Source of the DNA: Flavobacteriales bacterium
GTDB taxonomy: Bacteria; Bacteroidota; Bacteroidia; Flavobacteriales_D; CAJJDF01
Direction: 5' to 3'
Length of the DNA: 38,029 bases
Assembly (NCBI GenBank): GCA_023255335.1
Contig: JALRIS010000024.1
Span: 1 to 38,029 of the forward strand
Part shown: piece after piece, positions 7,068 to 15,801 of the stretch
Position numbering within the stretch: position 1 is the first letter of the stretch
Layout of the letters: every line of letters begins with the position of its first letter
Program-made: the position numbers and the translations under genes
The notes under the pieces: model-generated
Databases searched by the model: none
Told to the model about the DNA's origin: nothing
The model's input: only the letters and a program-made list of their open reading frames with translations

Positions 7068-7397
7068 CTATCTCTGAATTTCAATTAAATATTCTTTCTG
7101 TAGAAATAGTTTCAAGTCCTCGTACATGGAATTAATTTCACTTAAATTATCTCTCCTCACATAACGTGTCTTTAGATTAGTATCTAATTCCCTTAATAAT
7201 TTTGGTAGCCTTTTAATTCCCACAGCCTCACAACTACCTAAAAGTTTATGACTTAGCTGCTTCGCGTTTAAAAAATCTTGGGCTTCGATGTACAAGTTCA
7301 TCAGAACAAAATCTTTCTCTGCATTGCTCAAGAATATTTCCAGTGCCTGCACATAAATGTCGCTACCTAATTCCTTTTCTACGCTTTTTTTAATCAC
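7068..7397 (-). CDS. Histidine phosphotransfer (Hpt) domain protein
   Basis: A 109-residue all-helical Hpt protein. The phosphoacceptor motif AKQLSHKLLGSCEAVGIKRL has H50 as the phosphorylated histidine, corresponding to the HxLKGSSxxxG pattern. Hpt proteins shuttle phosphate between receiver domains in multistep phosphorelays in the cytosol. The start is GTG at 7397, overlapping the end of the REC gene by 8 bases, which implies translational coupling. The downstream neighbour is trpS. The likely partners are the REC protein encoded immediately upstream and the LytTR regulator before it. No histidine kinase is encoded nearby. The family call is firm; the direction of phosphate flow is not known. 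Confidence 0.85.
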   Translation of the reverse strand: MIKKSVEKELGSDIYVQALEIFLSNAEKDFVLMNLYIEAQDFLNAKQLSHKLLGSCEAVGIKRLPKLLRELDTNLKTRYVRRDNLSEINSMYEDLKLFLQKEYLIEIQR

Positions 7398-7746
7398 GGG
7401 TAATTAGTTCTATTATTTCGTTTGTCAATGGTTTTTTCAGCACCTGAAAAAGTTCGTGTTTTTTAAAAAACTCCTCGTCTACCCCCTGCTCTGCAAACAA
7501 GAAAATCTTGTCTATCTTCTTTTCAACTGGGAGTTCACTATGGTTCTTTAAAAACTCTAATCCGTTCATAACCGGCATATTCATGTCCAACAGGGCAATA
7601 TTAACTTTCTCACTGGAGTTCAAATAATCCAATGCCTCTTTTCCATTAAAAAAAGGAATAACCTCACAACCTTCAATTTCTTTGGTGAGCTTCCTTTTAT
7701 TGATGAAATTGGTTGTTACATCATCATCAATTAACGCTATTCTCAT
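7390..7746 (-). CDS. Stand-alone receiver (REC) domain response regulator
   Basis: A 118-residue single-domain response regulator of the CheY fold. The acidic pocket is LIDDDV (5-10), the phosphoacceptor is D54 in LLDMNMPVMNG (52-62), and the beta-5 lysine is K105 in KKPLT. The beta-4 Thr/Ser that normally senses phosphorylation is replaced: the segment reads FLFAEQ, with Phe at the expected position (about 84). Signal transduction may therefore differ from CheY. Single-domain RECs commonly serve as phosphate shuttles with an Hpt partner, which is encoded next and overlaps by 8 bases. The gene also overlaps the end of the LytTR gene by 20 bases. Its role as a relay middle step is inferred. 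Confidence 0.88.
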   Translation of the reverse strand: MRIALIDDDVTTNFINKRKLTKEIEGCEVIPFFNGKEALDYLNSSEKVNIALLDMNMPVMNGLEFLKNHSELPVEKKIDKIFLFAEQGVDEEFFKKHELFQVLKKPLTNEIIELITRD

Positions 7747-8467
7747 GTTTGGTTTTGTTCAGTTCGTCAAATTTTTCCTTTACATCTTTTTTGTATTTCC
7801 TAGAAAGAGGAATGGTAGAATTTCTAATTACAACCTCTTGTGAAGTTATTTTATTAATCTTTCGAAGATTTACAATGTAAGACCTATGCACCCTAACAAA
7901 TACTGCCGGATCAAGTGTTTCCTCTATTTGTTTTAGTATTCCGGTAGTGGTTATTTTTCCTTCTGTTGTACAATATGTTATGTAACTACTCGATCCTTCT
8001 ATATAGCCAATATTTCGGTACGGCACTTTTTGAGTTTCTCTATTCTTTTTGATTAAAATAAATTCGTCTTCTTTTTCGAGTATTGCATCGGGATTTGGAG
8101 TTCCAAATATTCTTCGTTTTGCTTTATCTACTGCACTCGTTAGCCTTTCCAAATCTACGGGCTTTACGATATAATCAATGGCGTCAAACTCAAAAGCTTT
8201 GATAGCATGTTTTGTTTGAGACGTGATAAAAATTACATTCGGTTTTACCTCTAACTTTTCTAGCATATCTACCCCGTTTTCATAAGGCATTTCAATATCT
8301 AGCAACATGAGCTCAATATCAGTCCTTTCTATTGTTTCTCTTGCCTCTATGGCATTTGAACAGGCTTTTACTAAATTGAGGGATCCATTTTTTTTCACTA
8401 GGTTGGTGAGAATAAACCTTGAAGTTTCATCATCATCAACGATTATGCACGAAATTAGTCTTGACAT
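7727..8467 (-). CDS. LytTR-family response regulator
   Basis: A 246-residue two-domain transcription regulator. The REC domain spans residues 1-118, with the acidic triad at 11-13 (DDD), phosphoacceptor D57 (LLDIEMP), T82 and K102 (IVKPVD). The LytTR DNA-binding domain spans about 137-235, with the hallmark FVRVHRSYIVN (190-200) and a terminal PLSRKYKKDVKE. ATG 8467 is preferred over TTG at 8494, nine codons earlier, because MSRLISCIIVDDDE is the usual spacing to the acidic pocket. Most such regulators act with LytS-type membrane histidine kinases; none is present here. The following REC and Hpt genes overlap it or one another. A TAnnTTTG box lies 30 bases upstream. Confidence 0.92.
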   Translation of the reverse strand: MSRLISCIIVDDDETSRFILTNLVKKNGSLNLVKACSNAIEARETIERTDIELMLLDIEMPYENGVDMLEKLEVKPNVIFITSQTKHAIKAFEFDAIDYIVKPVDLERLTSAVDKAKRRIFGTPNPDAILEKEDEFILIKKNRETQKVPYRNIGYIEGSSSYITYCTTEGKITTTGILKQIEETLDPAVFVRVHRSYIVNLRKINKITSQEVVIRNSTIPLSRKYKKDVKEKFDELNKTKHENSVN

Positions 8468-8496
8468 TCGGTCGTTGGTTAAAGTGGATATCAAAA

Positions 8497-8504
8497 CAAA
8501 AATA
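8497..8504 (-). promoter_or_regulatory. Candidate -7 box for the phosphorelay genes
   Basis: The minus strand reads TATTTTTG, an exact TAnnTTTG, in the 67-base gap before the LytTR start. No TTG -33 element is present at standard spacing, so this is only suggestive. Confidence 0.3.
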
Positions 8505-8534
8505 CAAAAAAAAGAGTTAAGTACCTGATGCTCT

Positions 8535-9983
8535 TTATTCTTGCTTTTTTCGGTACAAAATCAACTGGACTGTAAGGTAGCTTTCTTCGTGTACCACTTC
8601 CCATTTTGTTTCCAGTTCCGTCAGTTCATTATCTGTAAATTCATTGACCACATTTGAATAAAGAATATACTCTTGATTCACAAAGTCTACCTCAGGAAAA
8701 GACCAATTATTTTCCGAAAGATCCAAGTATTTTTGTGAGTAAGCACCAGGAAAATCAAAGCCAATACTTTTTTTATCCATCTTATTTTTATCCATGTAAT
8801 TTACCATTGATTGCCGCAATGAATAGTAAGGGAGATGCGCCAAAGTTGAGTCCCATCCTTGAGCTACTGATTTTGGATACACCCAAAAACTTCCCGAAAT
8901 AAGTCCTACAATTAGGATTGAAACCCCCGCTCTCTTCCATCTTGTTGAATTATTCAATTCCAACAACACAAAGAGTACCAAAAGAGAAAAAGCAATGTAA
9001 ACGGGCATGAAGTATCGGTGACCTTTGAGATCGGTGTAAATAATTGCGGGAATTGCCAAAAAACTAACTATCAAACCAAACAGGAGCAATAGTTGTTTAA
9101 ATTGAGTGGATTTTCTTAACTGAGAAACTCCAACAATAACTAGGGTGATTAATCCTACAAGCCAAACAAATAGTCGACCAAAATCAATAATTCGCCAACC
9201 AAAAATGAACGTATTTTTTATCATTCCTTGGAAGCTTTCTTTTTCAAAAAACAAAGCCCATGGGGAATTTTCGTGATATCCTATCCACCCTTTTTGAAGA
9301 AAATGATAGTAACTAAATACTAAAAAAATAAAAGCTGCAGGCAGGTAAGGAATTCCAGTTTTTATAAGCTGAACAAGTCTATTTTTTGCGTTTTCTTGTT
9401 TGTTCCAAAACCAAATCACTTCAAACAAAAATAAAGGAACTGTGAGAATCATTCCTCTTAAACTAATCAGAAACAAGCAACTAAAAGCGAATGCAATTCT
9501 CCATTTACTCCGTTTTACTATAGAATTAATAGCCAGTAGAAAGAAAAAAAGAAGTGGAACATCCGGTGAAACCAAACTTATTTGACTCAATAGAGTCGTA
9601 TCCAAAAAAATAATAATTAATACCCAAATCAAGTATTTTCTTTGAAAAAAATGAAGAACTAACAACTGAAGCTGCCAGGCTATTCCAAGAGCAAAAGGCA
9701 AAATAAAGAGGTGACTTATCCATAAACTTTTTCCAAAAATTGTCCATAGCACTGCCAATAAATATCCAAAAGTAGGAATATGACCACTGTCGATATGGTT
9801 GGGCAAAAAACTGATCGCTAGATCATTTTCGTAAAAAAAAGTAGCATGTTTAGCGCCAAGCTGAACCGTGTCCCAAAAGAAAATATGGTTCAACGAACAC
9901 ACTACTAACAGGCTTAAACCTATTGATATGAGCAAAAACTCCCAATATGCTTGTACAAAGTTCTTCATCTTATTTATGTTCAT
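8535..9983 (-). CDS. GT-C type membrane protein (glycosyltransferase family 39-like)
   Basis: A 482-residue polytopic protein with about ten hydrophobic segments in its first 380 residues and a soluble C-terminal part of roughly 100. The first loop after the first helix reads FFWDTVQLGAKHATFFYEN; the acidic residue there matches the place of the catalytic Asp of GT-C enzymes such as ArnT/PMT. Family members use polyprenyl-phosphate sugars to glycosylate lipids or proteins on the outer face of the inner membrane. The protein also has SPDVPLLFFFLLAI and KGHRYFMPVYI, which are typical of family 39-like proteins. ATG 9983 overlaps the end of the upstream GT-C gene by 14 bases; an in-frame ATG at 9968 would avoid that. 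The donor and acceptor are unknown. Confidence 0.75.
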   Translation of the reverse strand: MNINKMKNFVQAYWEFLLISIGLSLLVVCSLNHIFFWDTVQLGAKHATFFYENDLAISFLPNHIDSGHIPTFGYLLAVLWTIFGKSLWISHLFILPFALGIAWQLQLLVLHFFQRKYLIWVLIIIFLDTTLLSQISLVSPDVPLLFFFLLAINSIVKRSKWRIAFAFSCLFLISLRGMILTVPLFLFEVIWFWNKQENAKNRLVQLIKTGIPYLPAAFIFLVFSYYHFLQKGWIGYHENSPWALFFEKESFQGMIKNTFIFGWRIIDFGRLFVWLVGLITLVIVGVSQLRKSTQFKQLLLLFGLIVSFLAIPAIIYTDLKGHRYFMPVYIAFSLLVLFVLLELNNSTRWKRAGVSILIVGLISGSFWVYPKSVAQGWDSTLAHLPYYSLRQSMVNYMDKNKMDKKSIGFDFPGAYSQKYLDLSENNWSFPEVDFVNQEYILYSNVVNEFTDNELTELETKWEVVHEESYLTVQLILYRKKQE

Positions 9984-11775
9984 AGATTTTCACTACCATC
10001 TGTTGGATTTCTATGTCAATTTTTTCCTTGTTCCAAAGATAGATCTTCAATCCGTCTTTGCCATTTCGGATATGAGGAGTCATGTAATACGACTTGTGTT
10101 CGATCACATTTGTTGCCGCATCACTGTCTACTGCCAATCGCGAACTAGCATATCCGTAAGCACCTTCTTTTCGGTTCATGTGAGTGACTACAAGAGGAAG
10201 ATTATTAGGGTCTGACTCTTGATTTTTGTACCTCACCAAAACCTCAACCCAAATATGGTCTTTGTTGGTGAGAGTCTTGAATGATTTTTCAAATGTTGGT
10301 GAAAACTCCCTGGTTGGATTTAGTGTAAATCCAGCTGAGGCAGTGGTGGAAGCTATAGGAAAAGTAGCTATCAGGTTATACTGATCCTTTTGAGTGAATT
10401 CATGTTGTCCATCAAAATTTCGATATACTGACAAAAGCGCCCTATCTTCCTCTTTCACAGAAGTTTTAAGAAATGTTGCTAGGTAGTATTCTTTGGTCAT
10501 TCGGTAGGGATCTAAAATTCCATTTCTCAGTTGCCACCATTGAAATTGATTCAACAAAGTAGCTGCAGAAATAAAGAGGGTAAAAAGCACTTTTATCGCT
10601 GTGCTTTTGGTCCCAAGGAACTGAAGAAAAAACCCCAAAGAAACTGCCAAAATGGGATACACTGTAATCAACGGACGGTTGGAAAAAGCTGCACCATACC
10701 ACCATTCTGTCCAGCTAAATATGATGTACGAAGTAAAGATGAAATAGAGAAAAAACGAGAGTGCTATTTCTCTTCTTTTCTTGAGGAAAAAGTAAAACCC
10801 AATTACCGAAAACAACATAACCGGTGTATACACAAACCAACCTTTTTTGAAACTAAACAAAGAGTCTATTACGTACGGAGAAAACACATCTAAGCCTACT
10901 CCAGGATTAATATAACTGTCGTAAAACAGGGATCCAGTTTTTACATACCAATAACTCATCTGGGGAGATGCAATAAGAATACACATCAAAATAGTCCAGA
11001 AAAATTGGTTTTTATTCTGGTTGATTATTTTCAATTTTTCCTTCAGCGTGGCTTTGTTGTACACTCCGAAAAAAAACGGGAGTAGTAGAATGAGTATTTC
11101 GCTGGGTTTCACCAAGGACATAAAGGTTATTGATATTCCTATCCCCATCAAGTTGACCAACCTCTGGTTTTTATGCCATTGGATCGTATTCCAGATTAAA
11201 ATAGAGACAAACAGGAACAATACGTTCACTGTTTCAAGATTTTTCAGGGTCAAATGATGTGAATAATTCGTGGCTAGAACAAGAATCAGTAAAACGATTG
11301 AGCTTAGTTTTTCTGGAAAGAAATGCAGTAAAATTTTTCTCAAAAAATAAAGTCCAACAAAGGTATATACTAATCCGCCAACCACCATTGCCACTTGATA
11401 AGGCATACTGAATCCATCCATGGGGTAATCCAACACAAAGGCACATCCATGACCCAGTAAAAAGAAAGGTAGAAAAAGCATTGCCATTCCCAAGAGAAAG
11501 AAATACATTGGTCTTCCGTCCGGAGTGGAAGATAATTGATACAAGGTATCCGTTAGTTGTCTTTTTTCATTCACTTGTTGTATCCACTCTCTGTTTTCCA
11601 TGAGAGGATCCTCATAAATAAAAGTTGCGGGTAACGGAAGATAGTAGCCAAGCACATCCCACGATGTTTCTTTCTCGGAAATATTGCACAGCCTAAAAAC
11701 CAAAATAAGTGAACACAAAAACAACAGAGTCCGAAAGGACAAAGAACTTGTGAAATGTGAAAAGAAGTAATTCAT
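9970..11775 (-). CDS. Large GT-C-like multi-pass membrane protein
   Basis: A 601-residue protein with about eleven hydrophobic segments up to residue 430, then a soluble periplasmic-type domain to the end. The first extracytoplasmic loop contains SWDVLGYYLPLPATFIYEDP, with an Asp and Tyr-Tyr pattern as in membrane mannosyl/arabinosyl-transferase-like proteins. SWTEWWYGAAFSNRPLITVYP (about 355-375) is another GT-C-like loop. The soluble tail contains beta-rich segments and could bind glycan (inference). It is followed directly by a second GT-C-like gene with overlap, so the two probably act together. It lies 52 bases after porZ on the same strand. No specific substrate can be assigned. Confidence 0.72.
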   Translation of the reverse strand: MNYFFSHFTSSLSFRTLLFLCSLILVFRLCNISEKETSWDVLGYYLPLPATFIYEDPLMENREWIQQVNEKRQLTDTLYQLSSTPDGRPMYFFLLGMAMLFLPFFLLGHGCAFVLDYPMDGFSMPYQVAMVVGGLVYTFVGLYFLRKILLHFFPEKLSSIVLLILVLATNYSHHLTLKNLETVNVLFLFVSILIWNTIQWHKNQRLVNLMGIGISITFMSLVKPSEILILLLPFFFGVYNKATLKEKLKIINQNKNQFFWTILMCILIASPQMSYWYVKTGSLFYDSYINPGVGLDVFSPYVIDSLFSFKKGWFVYTPVMLFSVIGFYFFLKKRREIALSFFLYFIFTSYIIFSWTEWWYGAAFSNRPLITVYPILAVSLGFFLQFLGTKSTAIKVLFTLFISAATLLNQFQWWQLRNGILDPYRMTKEYYLATFLKTSVKEEDRALLSVYRNFDGQHEFTQKDQYNLIATFPIASTTASAGFTLNPTREFSPTFEKSFKTLTNKDHIWVEVLVRYKNQESDPNNLPLVVTHMNRKEGAYGYASSRLAVDSDAATNVIEHKSYYMTPHIRNGKDGLKIYLWNKEKIDIEIQQMVVKIYEHK

Positions 11776-11827
11776 TTTGGTTGAATAATTTGTCGCTAAC
11801 TTACAAGAATTACGACAGAATTAATTC

Positions 11828-14167
11828 CTATTTCATGAAAAGAATTTTGCTTACTTGTGTAGAAGTTCCCTCAGGTGAGGTCATAAAGACTAAATAAACG
11901 CCAGAGCTGGCCCTCTCCCCATTCAATTTTTTTCCTTCCCAAATTGCTTGTCCTCCAATTGATTTTGAGGTGAACACTACATTTCCATAAATATCTGTTA
12001 TGCGCACCTCAGAATCTGCCACAAGGCCTTTTACTGCGATTTTTCCTTGATATCCTGGAGGAACTGGATTTGGATAGGCATATACATCTTCGTAGGCTGG
12101 TTTTCCTTCGGTTGCCTCTCCTTTGTAAGAAATTAATCCTTTGTCGGTTGAAATAAAGACCTCTCCCGTTTCATCATCGATTGCGATATCGTGGATATTA
12201 TTGGACAACAAAGGGCTGTTTTCTTCCGTAAATCCTAATTCTTGTTCGGTACCATCCGATGACAAAACGAAAATCCCTGCACCTTCTGTTCCTATCCACT
12301 TTCTATTTGCTCCGTCAATGGTGATACACGTCACTCGTTCACTGTCTAAGAGTAACTCAACGTTTCCATCTAGCGTAACTTTAATTTTTTGCACTTCAAA
12401 ACTAGAAGAACTGAATAGCTCCGAAGGGGTGTAAAACACATAAATCCCTTCATCCGTTCCTATCCATATTTCACCTTCTTTGTCCTCCGCAATACAGATT
12501 GGAGTGGAATTTAAATTTCCATTGGCTGCACCATTCGATATCTCTTTGTATTGGTCGTCTGTTTCGTCCAGCGGAGTTCCGTTGTCGTTGTATACGAGAA
12601 CCTTATAATCCTTGAATACCATCCACTTATAGCCATTTTGCTTGTCTACAGTGACGGAAGTTGTCAACCTATTTTGAAAGGCCGAACCACAAAAGAAGGA
12701 TTTCCAAACGCCACTTTTGGTTTTGAGAACTAACGGGTTTTTCACCCAAGAATTAGCTAACCATAAACTTTCGTTTTCATCAAAGTCTCCATCTTTTACT
12801 GCAATCCTGTCATTGTGAGAAGTACTTATTCTCAATTCCGAATTGGTAGTGTCATAAGCAGTCACCACCTTATTATCAGATAATTCTGCAACTCCTTTGG
12901 CCGAAAACGAGCACACATATCCTTTAGTTGGCTCATTTGGATTGACTACCATGCCAACAAAGTCATTCATACTTCCGTTAGAAAAATTATATCCATTATA
13001 CTGATAAGCAGCATTGTAAATCCTCCACTTATCTTCTCTAATATCGTAGTGAAATGCGCCATCGTTGTTGTACGTTTTGTTCCATCCTCCCCCTACAAGT
13101 GAACCAGTAGACCCCCATAAATTACCGTCCTCGATTTCAATGTCTAGCACATTGGTGCTATACATAAACTCTGGTGTTTTCCAATTTGCCACAAAATTAT
13201 TTTTGAATCGAACATTTGCATTTTGTTTGTCGGCTATGTAAAAATAAGTCCCATCATAAGTAATTGCATTACATCGTGGCTTCCAGAAACCATCATAATT
13301 TGTCATGGTATGAGTAAGATTTAATGAGGTATCAAAGGCGTATACCGTATCAAAATGATTCACCATTAACTTCCCATTAGATGCCGAAACTGAATAGATT
13401 TTTCTTCCTCCGTAAGCGACCAAGGAACTCCAATTACCGTTTTTGAAAACATACACTGAGTCGGAAGTTGGTGACTGAGCAACATTCATTATCAGTGTAT
13501 TTTGTGTCGCGCCCACGTGCTTTATTTCATTTAAAAAATTGGGGAAAGAAGCAACCCTCGTCCACGAATTGAAATCGGTTAAAAAAGCACTATTTTCTGG
13601 CGCCTCGTAGAGGCCGTTCTCGGTTGCCGCATAAATCTTACCACCTTGAATAGTGAGCTGATTGACCCTAACTTGAGAGCCTCCGGGACCGATAATATAG
13701 GTGTCTTTTACTTCTTTCTTCTTGATGTTGTACACAACAATTCCAAAACCACACGAAAGGTAAGCAAAGTCTCCTTTGTTGTAAATGTGGTTTACTTTTT
13801 TATCTCCAGTAATGGTGCTTTCTCTAATCTGAAACAAGTTGCTCGTCTCGTTTCCTTGAATTAAATCTACGTTTCCATTTACATACCCAATCACAAGACC
13901 ATTGTTGGAAGTGTTGAACCCAACTGCCGAAAGCCCAATATCAGACAATGCGTCTACCTCGGTTAGTCTTTCTATGGTATTGTCACTATAATCATGGATG
14001 ATCAGCGCATTGGCCGTGATCCCGTATGCAACCCCTCGATTATAGGTGATATCGATAACATCATTGAAAGGGAAGTAACTTTTCCAATGGCCAATAGGCA
14101 CCCCTTGAGAGAAAGAACGTACTGTTGTGATTACAAGCAAAAAACTCCAAACAATTTTACTCTTCAT
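11828..14167 (-). CDS. porZ: PorZ-like T9SS component, two-propeller protein with type A sorting domain
   Basis: A 779-residue exported protein. The signal peptide covers residues 1-21 (cleavage after SFSQ), followed by VPIGHWKSYFPFNDVIDITY, which resembles the PorZ mature start. Repeated blades such as GLYEAPENSAF, IWIGTDEGIYVF and RKWIGTEGAGIFVLSSDG are two-component-regulator-propeller repeats forming beta-propellers. The last 80 or so residues are a type A T9SS C-terminal domain, with YPNPVPPGYQGKI, VRITDIYGNVV and a GVYLVFM...KILFMK ending. In Porphyromonas, PorZ is a surface component of the attachment complex that handles anionic lipopolysaccharide for cargo modification. I chose ATG 14167; the ATG at 14215 would put 16 charged residues before the signal peptide. 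PorZ identity rests on the N-terminal pattern and architecture. Confidence 0.82.
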   Translation of the reverse strand: MKSKIVWSFLLVITTVRSFSQGVPIGHWKSYFPFNDVIDITYNRGVAYGITANALIIHDYSDNTIERLTEVDALSDIGLSAVGFNTSNNGLVIGYVNGNVDLIQGNETSNLFQIRESTITGDKKVNHIYNKGDFAYLSCGFGIVVYNIKKKEVKDTYIIGPGGSQVRVNQLTIQGGKIYAATENGLYEAPENSAFLTDFNSWTRVASFPNFLNEIKHVGATQNTLIMNVAQSPTSDSVYVFKNGNWSSLVAYGGRKIYSVSASNGKLMVNHFDTVYAFDTSLNLTHTMTNYDGFWKPRCNAITYDGTYFYIADKQNANVRFKNNFVANWKTPEFMYSTNVLDIEIEDGNLWGSTGSLVGGGWNKTYNNDGAFHYDIREDKWRIYNAAYQYNGYNFSNGSMNDFVGMVVNPNEPTKGYVCSFSAKGVAELSDNKVVTAYDTTNSELRISTSHNDRIAVKDGDFDENESLWLANSWVKNPLVLKTKSGVWKSFFCGSAFQNRLTTSVTVDKQNGYKWMVFKDYKVLVYNDNGTPLDETDDQYKEISNGAANGNLNSTPICIAEDKEGEIWIGTDEGIYVFYTPSELFSSSSFEVQKIKVTLDGNVELLLDSERVTCITIDGANRKWIGTEGAGIFVLSSDGTEQELGFTEENSPLLSNNIHDIAIDDETGEVFISTDKGLISYKGEATEGKPAYEDVYAYPNPVPPGYQGKIAVKGLVADSEVRITDIYGNVVFTSKSIGGQAIWEGKKLNGERASSGVYLVFMTSPEGTSTQVSKILFMK

Positions 14168-14204
14168 AGATTCAGTTTCTGTGTGAACGATAACACCCTT
14201 GTGT

Positions 14205-15392
14205 CTATTGTTCATTCAATAAGTTTATTGCAATCCAACTCATGAGGCCAACACCCAACTCCAAAGAAGATTCATCTACATTAAATGTGGGAGTGTGAAG
14301 TCCTGAACTATCACCTGTACCCAGGCGATAAAAGCATCCGGGAAGAGATTGAGTGTAGTAGGAAAAGTCTTCACCCGTCATTCGTAAGTCCAGCTCTACA
14401 ACATTTTCTTTTCCTATATATTGAATGGCAGCCTCTTTGGCTCGACCGGTCAATGTTTCGTCATTCTTTAGAAATGGGTACCCCTTTCGCACTTCAAATT
14501 CACAAGTTCCTCCCATAGATTTGGCTATTCCTTGCGCTAGTTCCACCATGGCTTCATGCGCCTCTGTTCGCCATTCTTCGTTCATGGTTCTAAAAGTCCC
14601 TTCTATTTTTACTTCATCTGGAATAATATTGGTTGCACCTCCTGTGGAATTTATTTTCCCAAAAGATAAAACACTTGGGATATCGGGCCTGGCTTTTCTA
14701 CTCACAATTTGTTGCAAGGAACTTATTATTTCGCAAGCAATCAAAACAGTGTCGGTAAACTTATGTGGCAGCGCTGCATGACCACCTTTCCCTTTTACTG
14801 TTAGGTAAAGCTCATCACAAGAAGCCATGTACATTCCAGATCTAAATCCTACTTTGCCCGCTGGTAAATCAGGAAAAACGTGCTGACCAAGAATGGCCTG
14901 AGGAGTAGGGTTTTCCAAAACTCCTTCTTTAATCATAAGTGAGGCACCGCCCGGGAGTTTCTCCTCTCCTGGCTGAAAAATCAACTTTAGAGTTCCTTCA
15001 AATTCTTGAGTGAGCTGAGAAAGAACCTCCGCTACTCCCAGTAAGGAAGCAGAATGAACATCATGTCCGCAAGCGTGCATGACTCCGTCATTTTGAGATT
15101 TATAGGATATATCATTTTCTTCCAATATTGGCAATGCATCCATATCCGCTCTCAAGGCTATCGTTTTTTTCTCTGGATTTCTACCTTTAATGAAGGCTAC
15201 TATTCCGGTCTTCACAATGCCCTTGGTAAACTCTATACCCAATTCGTTTAATCTATTTTGAATAAACTGCGAGGTGTGTATTTCTTCGAAAGAGAGTTCT
15301 GGGTGCTGATGGAGCCACCTTCTATTCTGTACTACCGAAGAGTGATTATTGGCGGTAATTTGTTTTATTTTCTCTACTAAACTATTGCTCAT
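14205..15392 (-). CDS. M20-family amidohydrolase (N-acyl amino acid hydrolase type)
   Basis: A 395-residue metallopeptidase-fold enzyme of the M20D group that hydrolyses N-acyl or N-acetyl amino-acid amides in the cytosol. The metal and catalytic motifs are HQHPELSFEE (28-37), LRADMDALP (80-88), MHACGHDVH (105-113) with C108 and H110, QPGEEKLPGGA (140-150) with E143/E144, GQHVFP (169-174) with H171, and SGLHTPTFNVDE near the C-terminus carrying the last histidine ligand. The length is normal. The start shares one base with the stop of the TauE-like gene (TAATG), indicating coupling. Substrate specificity, for example between indole-acetyl-amino-acid, hippurate and peptidoglycan-derived substrates, cannot be told. 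The neighbouring TauE-like permease may act with it (inference). Confidence 0.94.
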   Translation of the reverse strand: MSNSLVEKIKQITANNHSSVVQNRRWLHQHPELSFEEIHTSQFIQNRLNELGIEFTKGIVKTGIVAFIKGRNPEKKTIALRADMDALPILEENDISYKSQNDGVMHACGHDVHSASLLGVAEVLSQLTQEFEGTLKLIFQPGEEKLPGGASLMIKEGVLENPTPQAILGQHVFPDLPAGKVGFRSGMYMASCDELYLTVKGKGGHAALPHKFTDTVLIACEIISSLQQIVSRKARPDIPSVLSFGKINSTGGATNIIPDEVKIEGTFRTMNEEWRTEAHEAMVELAQGIAKSMGGTCEFEVRKGYPFLKNDETLTGRAKEAAIQYIGKENVVELDLRMTGEDFSYYTQSLPGCFYRLGTGDSSGLHTPTFNVDESSLELGVGLMSWIAINLLNEQ

Positions 15393-15787
15393 TATTTTCC
15401 AAAATATAATTTAAACCCGCTAACAATTAACTTAATAGAAATAAGAAGCATAATTACACCAAAAGCAATTTTGACAATGTTTTGATCTAATTTGTGGGCC
15501 AATTTGGCTCCAAAAAAACCTCCTACCACGAAAGTCGCTGCCACAACCCCCGCAACTTTAAGATCTACATTTCCGGCTTTGTAATAATGCATAAAGGCCA
15601 AAATACCAATGGGTGGAAGCATGAGAGCCAGACTTGTACCTTGTGCTTGAATCTGAGTAAATCCGAGTAAATAAATAAGTCCTGGAACGATAATTATTCC
15701 ACCACCAATCCCTATAAACCCCGATAAAATCCCTGCAGTTAATCCGATTAAAACAAGTACAAAAAGTGTTTGAAAATCCAGAGACAT
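15392..15787 (-). CDS. TauE/SafE-family membrane protein, half-size
   Basis: A 131-residue protein with four hydrophobic segments at about 8-38, 51-66, 78-94 and 105-125. The TauE/SafE repeat signature is GLTAGILSGFIGIGGGIIIVPGLIYLLGF (15-43), and GGFFGAKLAHKLD (88-100) is the second hallmark. Full-length family members (about 250-270 residues) hold two such repeats and export sulfite, sulfoacetate or related anions. This one has a single repeat and presumably works as a dimer, as other half-size members are thought to do. It is co-directional, 14 bases after the propeller/barrel gene, and overlaps the M20 gene by one base. The substrate is unknown. Confidence 0.88.
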   Translation of the reverse strand: MSLDFQTLFVLVLIGLTAGILSGFIGIGGGIIIVPGLIYLLGFTQIQAQGTSLALMLPPIGILAFMHYYKAGNVDLKVAGVVAATFVVGGFFGAKLAHKLDQNIVKIAFGVIMLLISIKLIVSGFKLYFGK

Positions 15788-15801
15788 GTTAATTTATTAG
15801 T

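Noticed and set aside
7727-8494. Extended LytTR start at TTG 8494
   Set aside because: The nine added residues precede the normal REC opening; ATG 8467 fits the family better.
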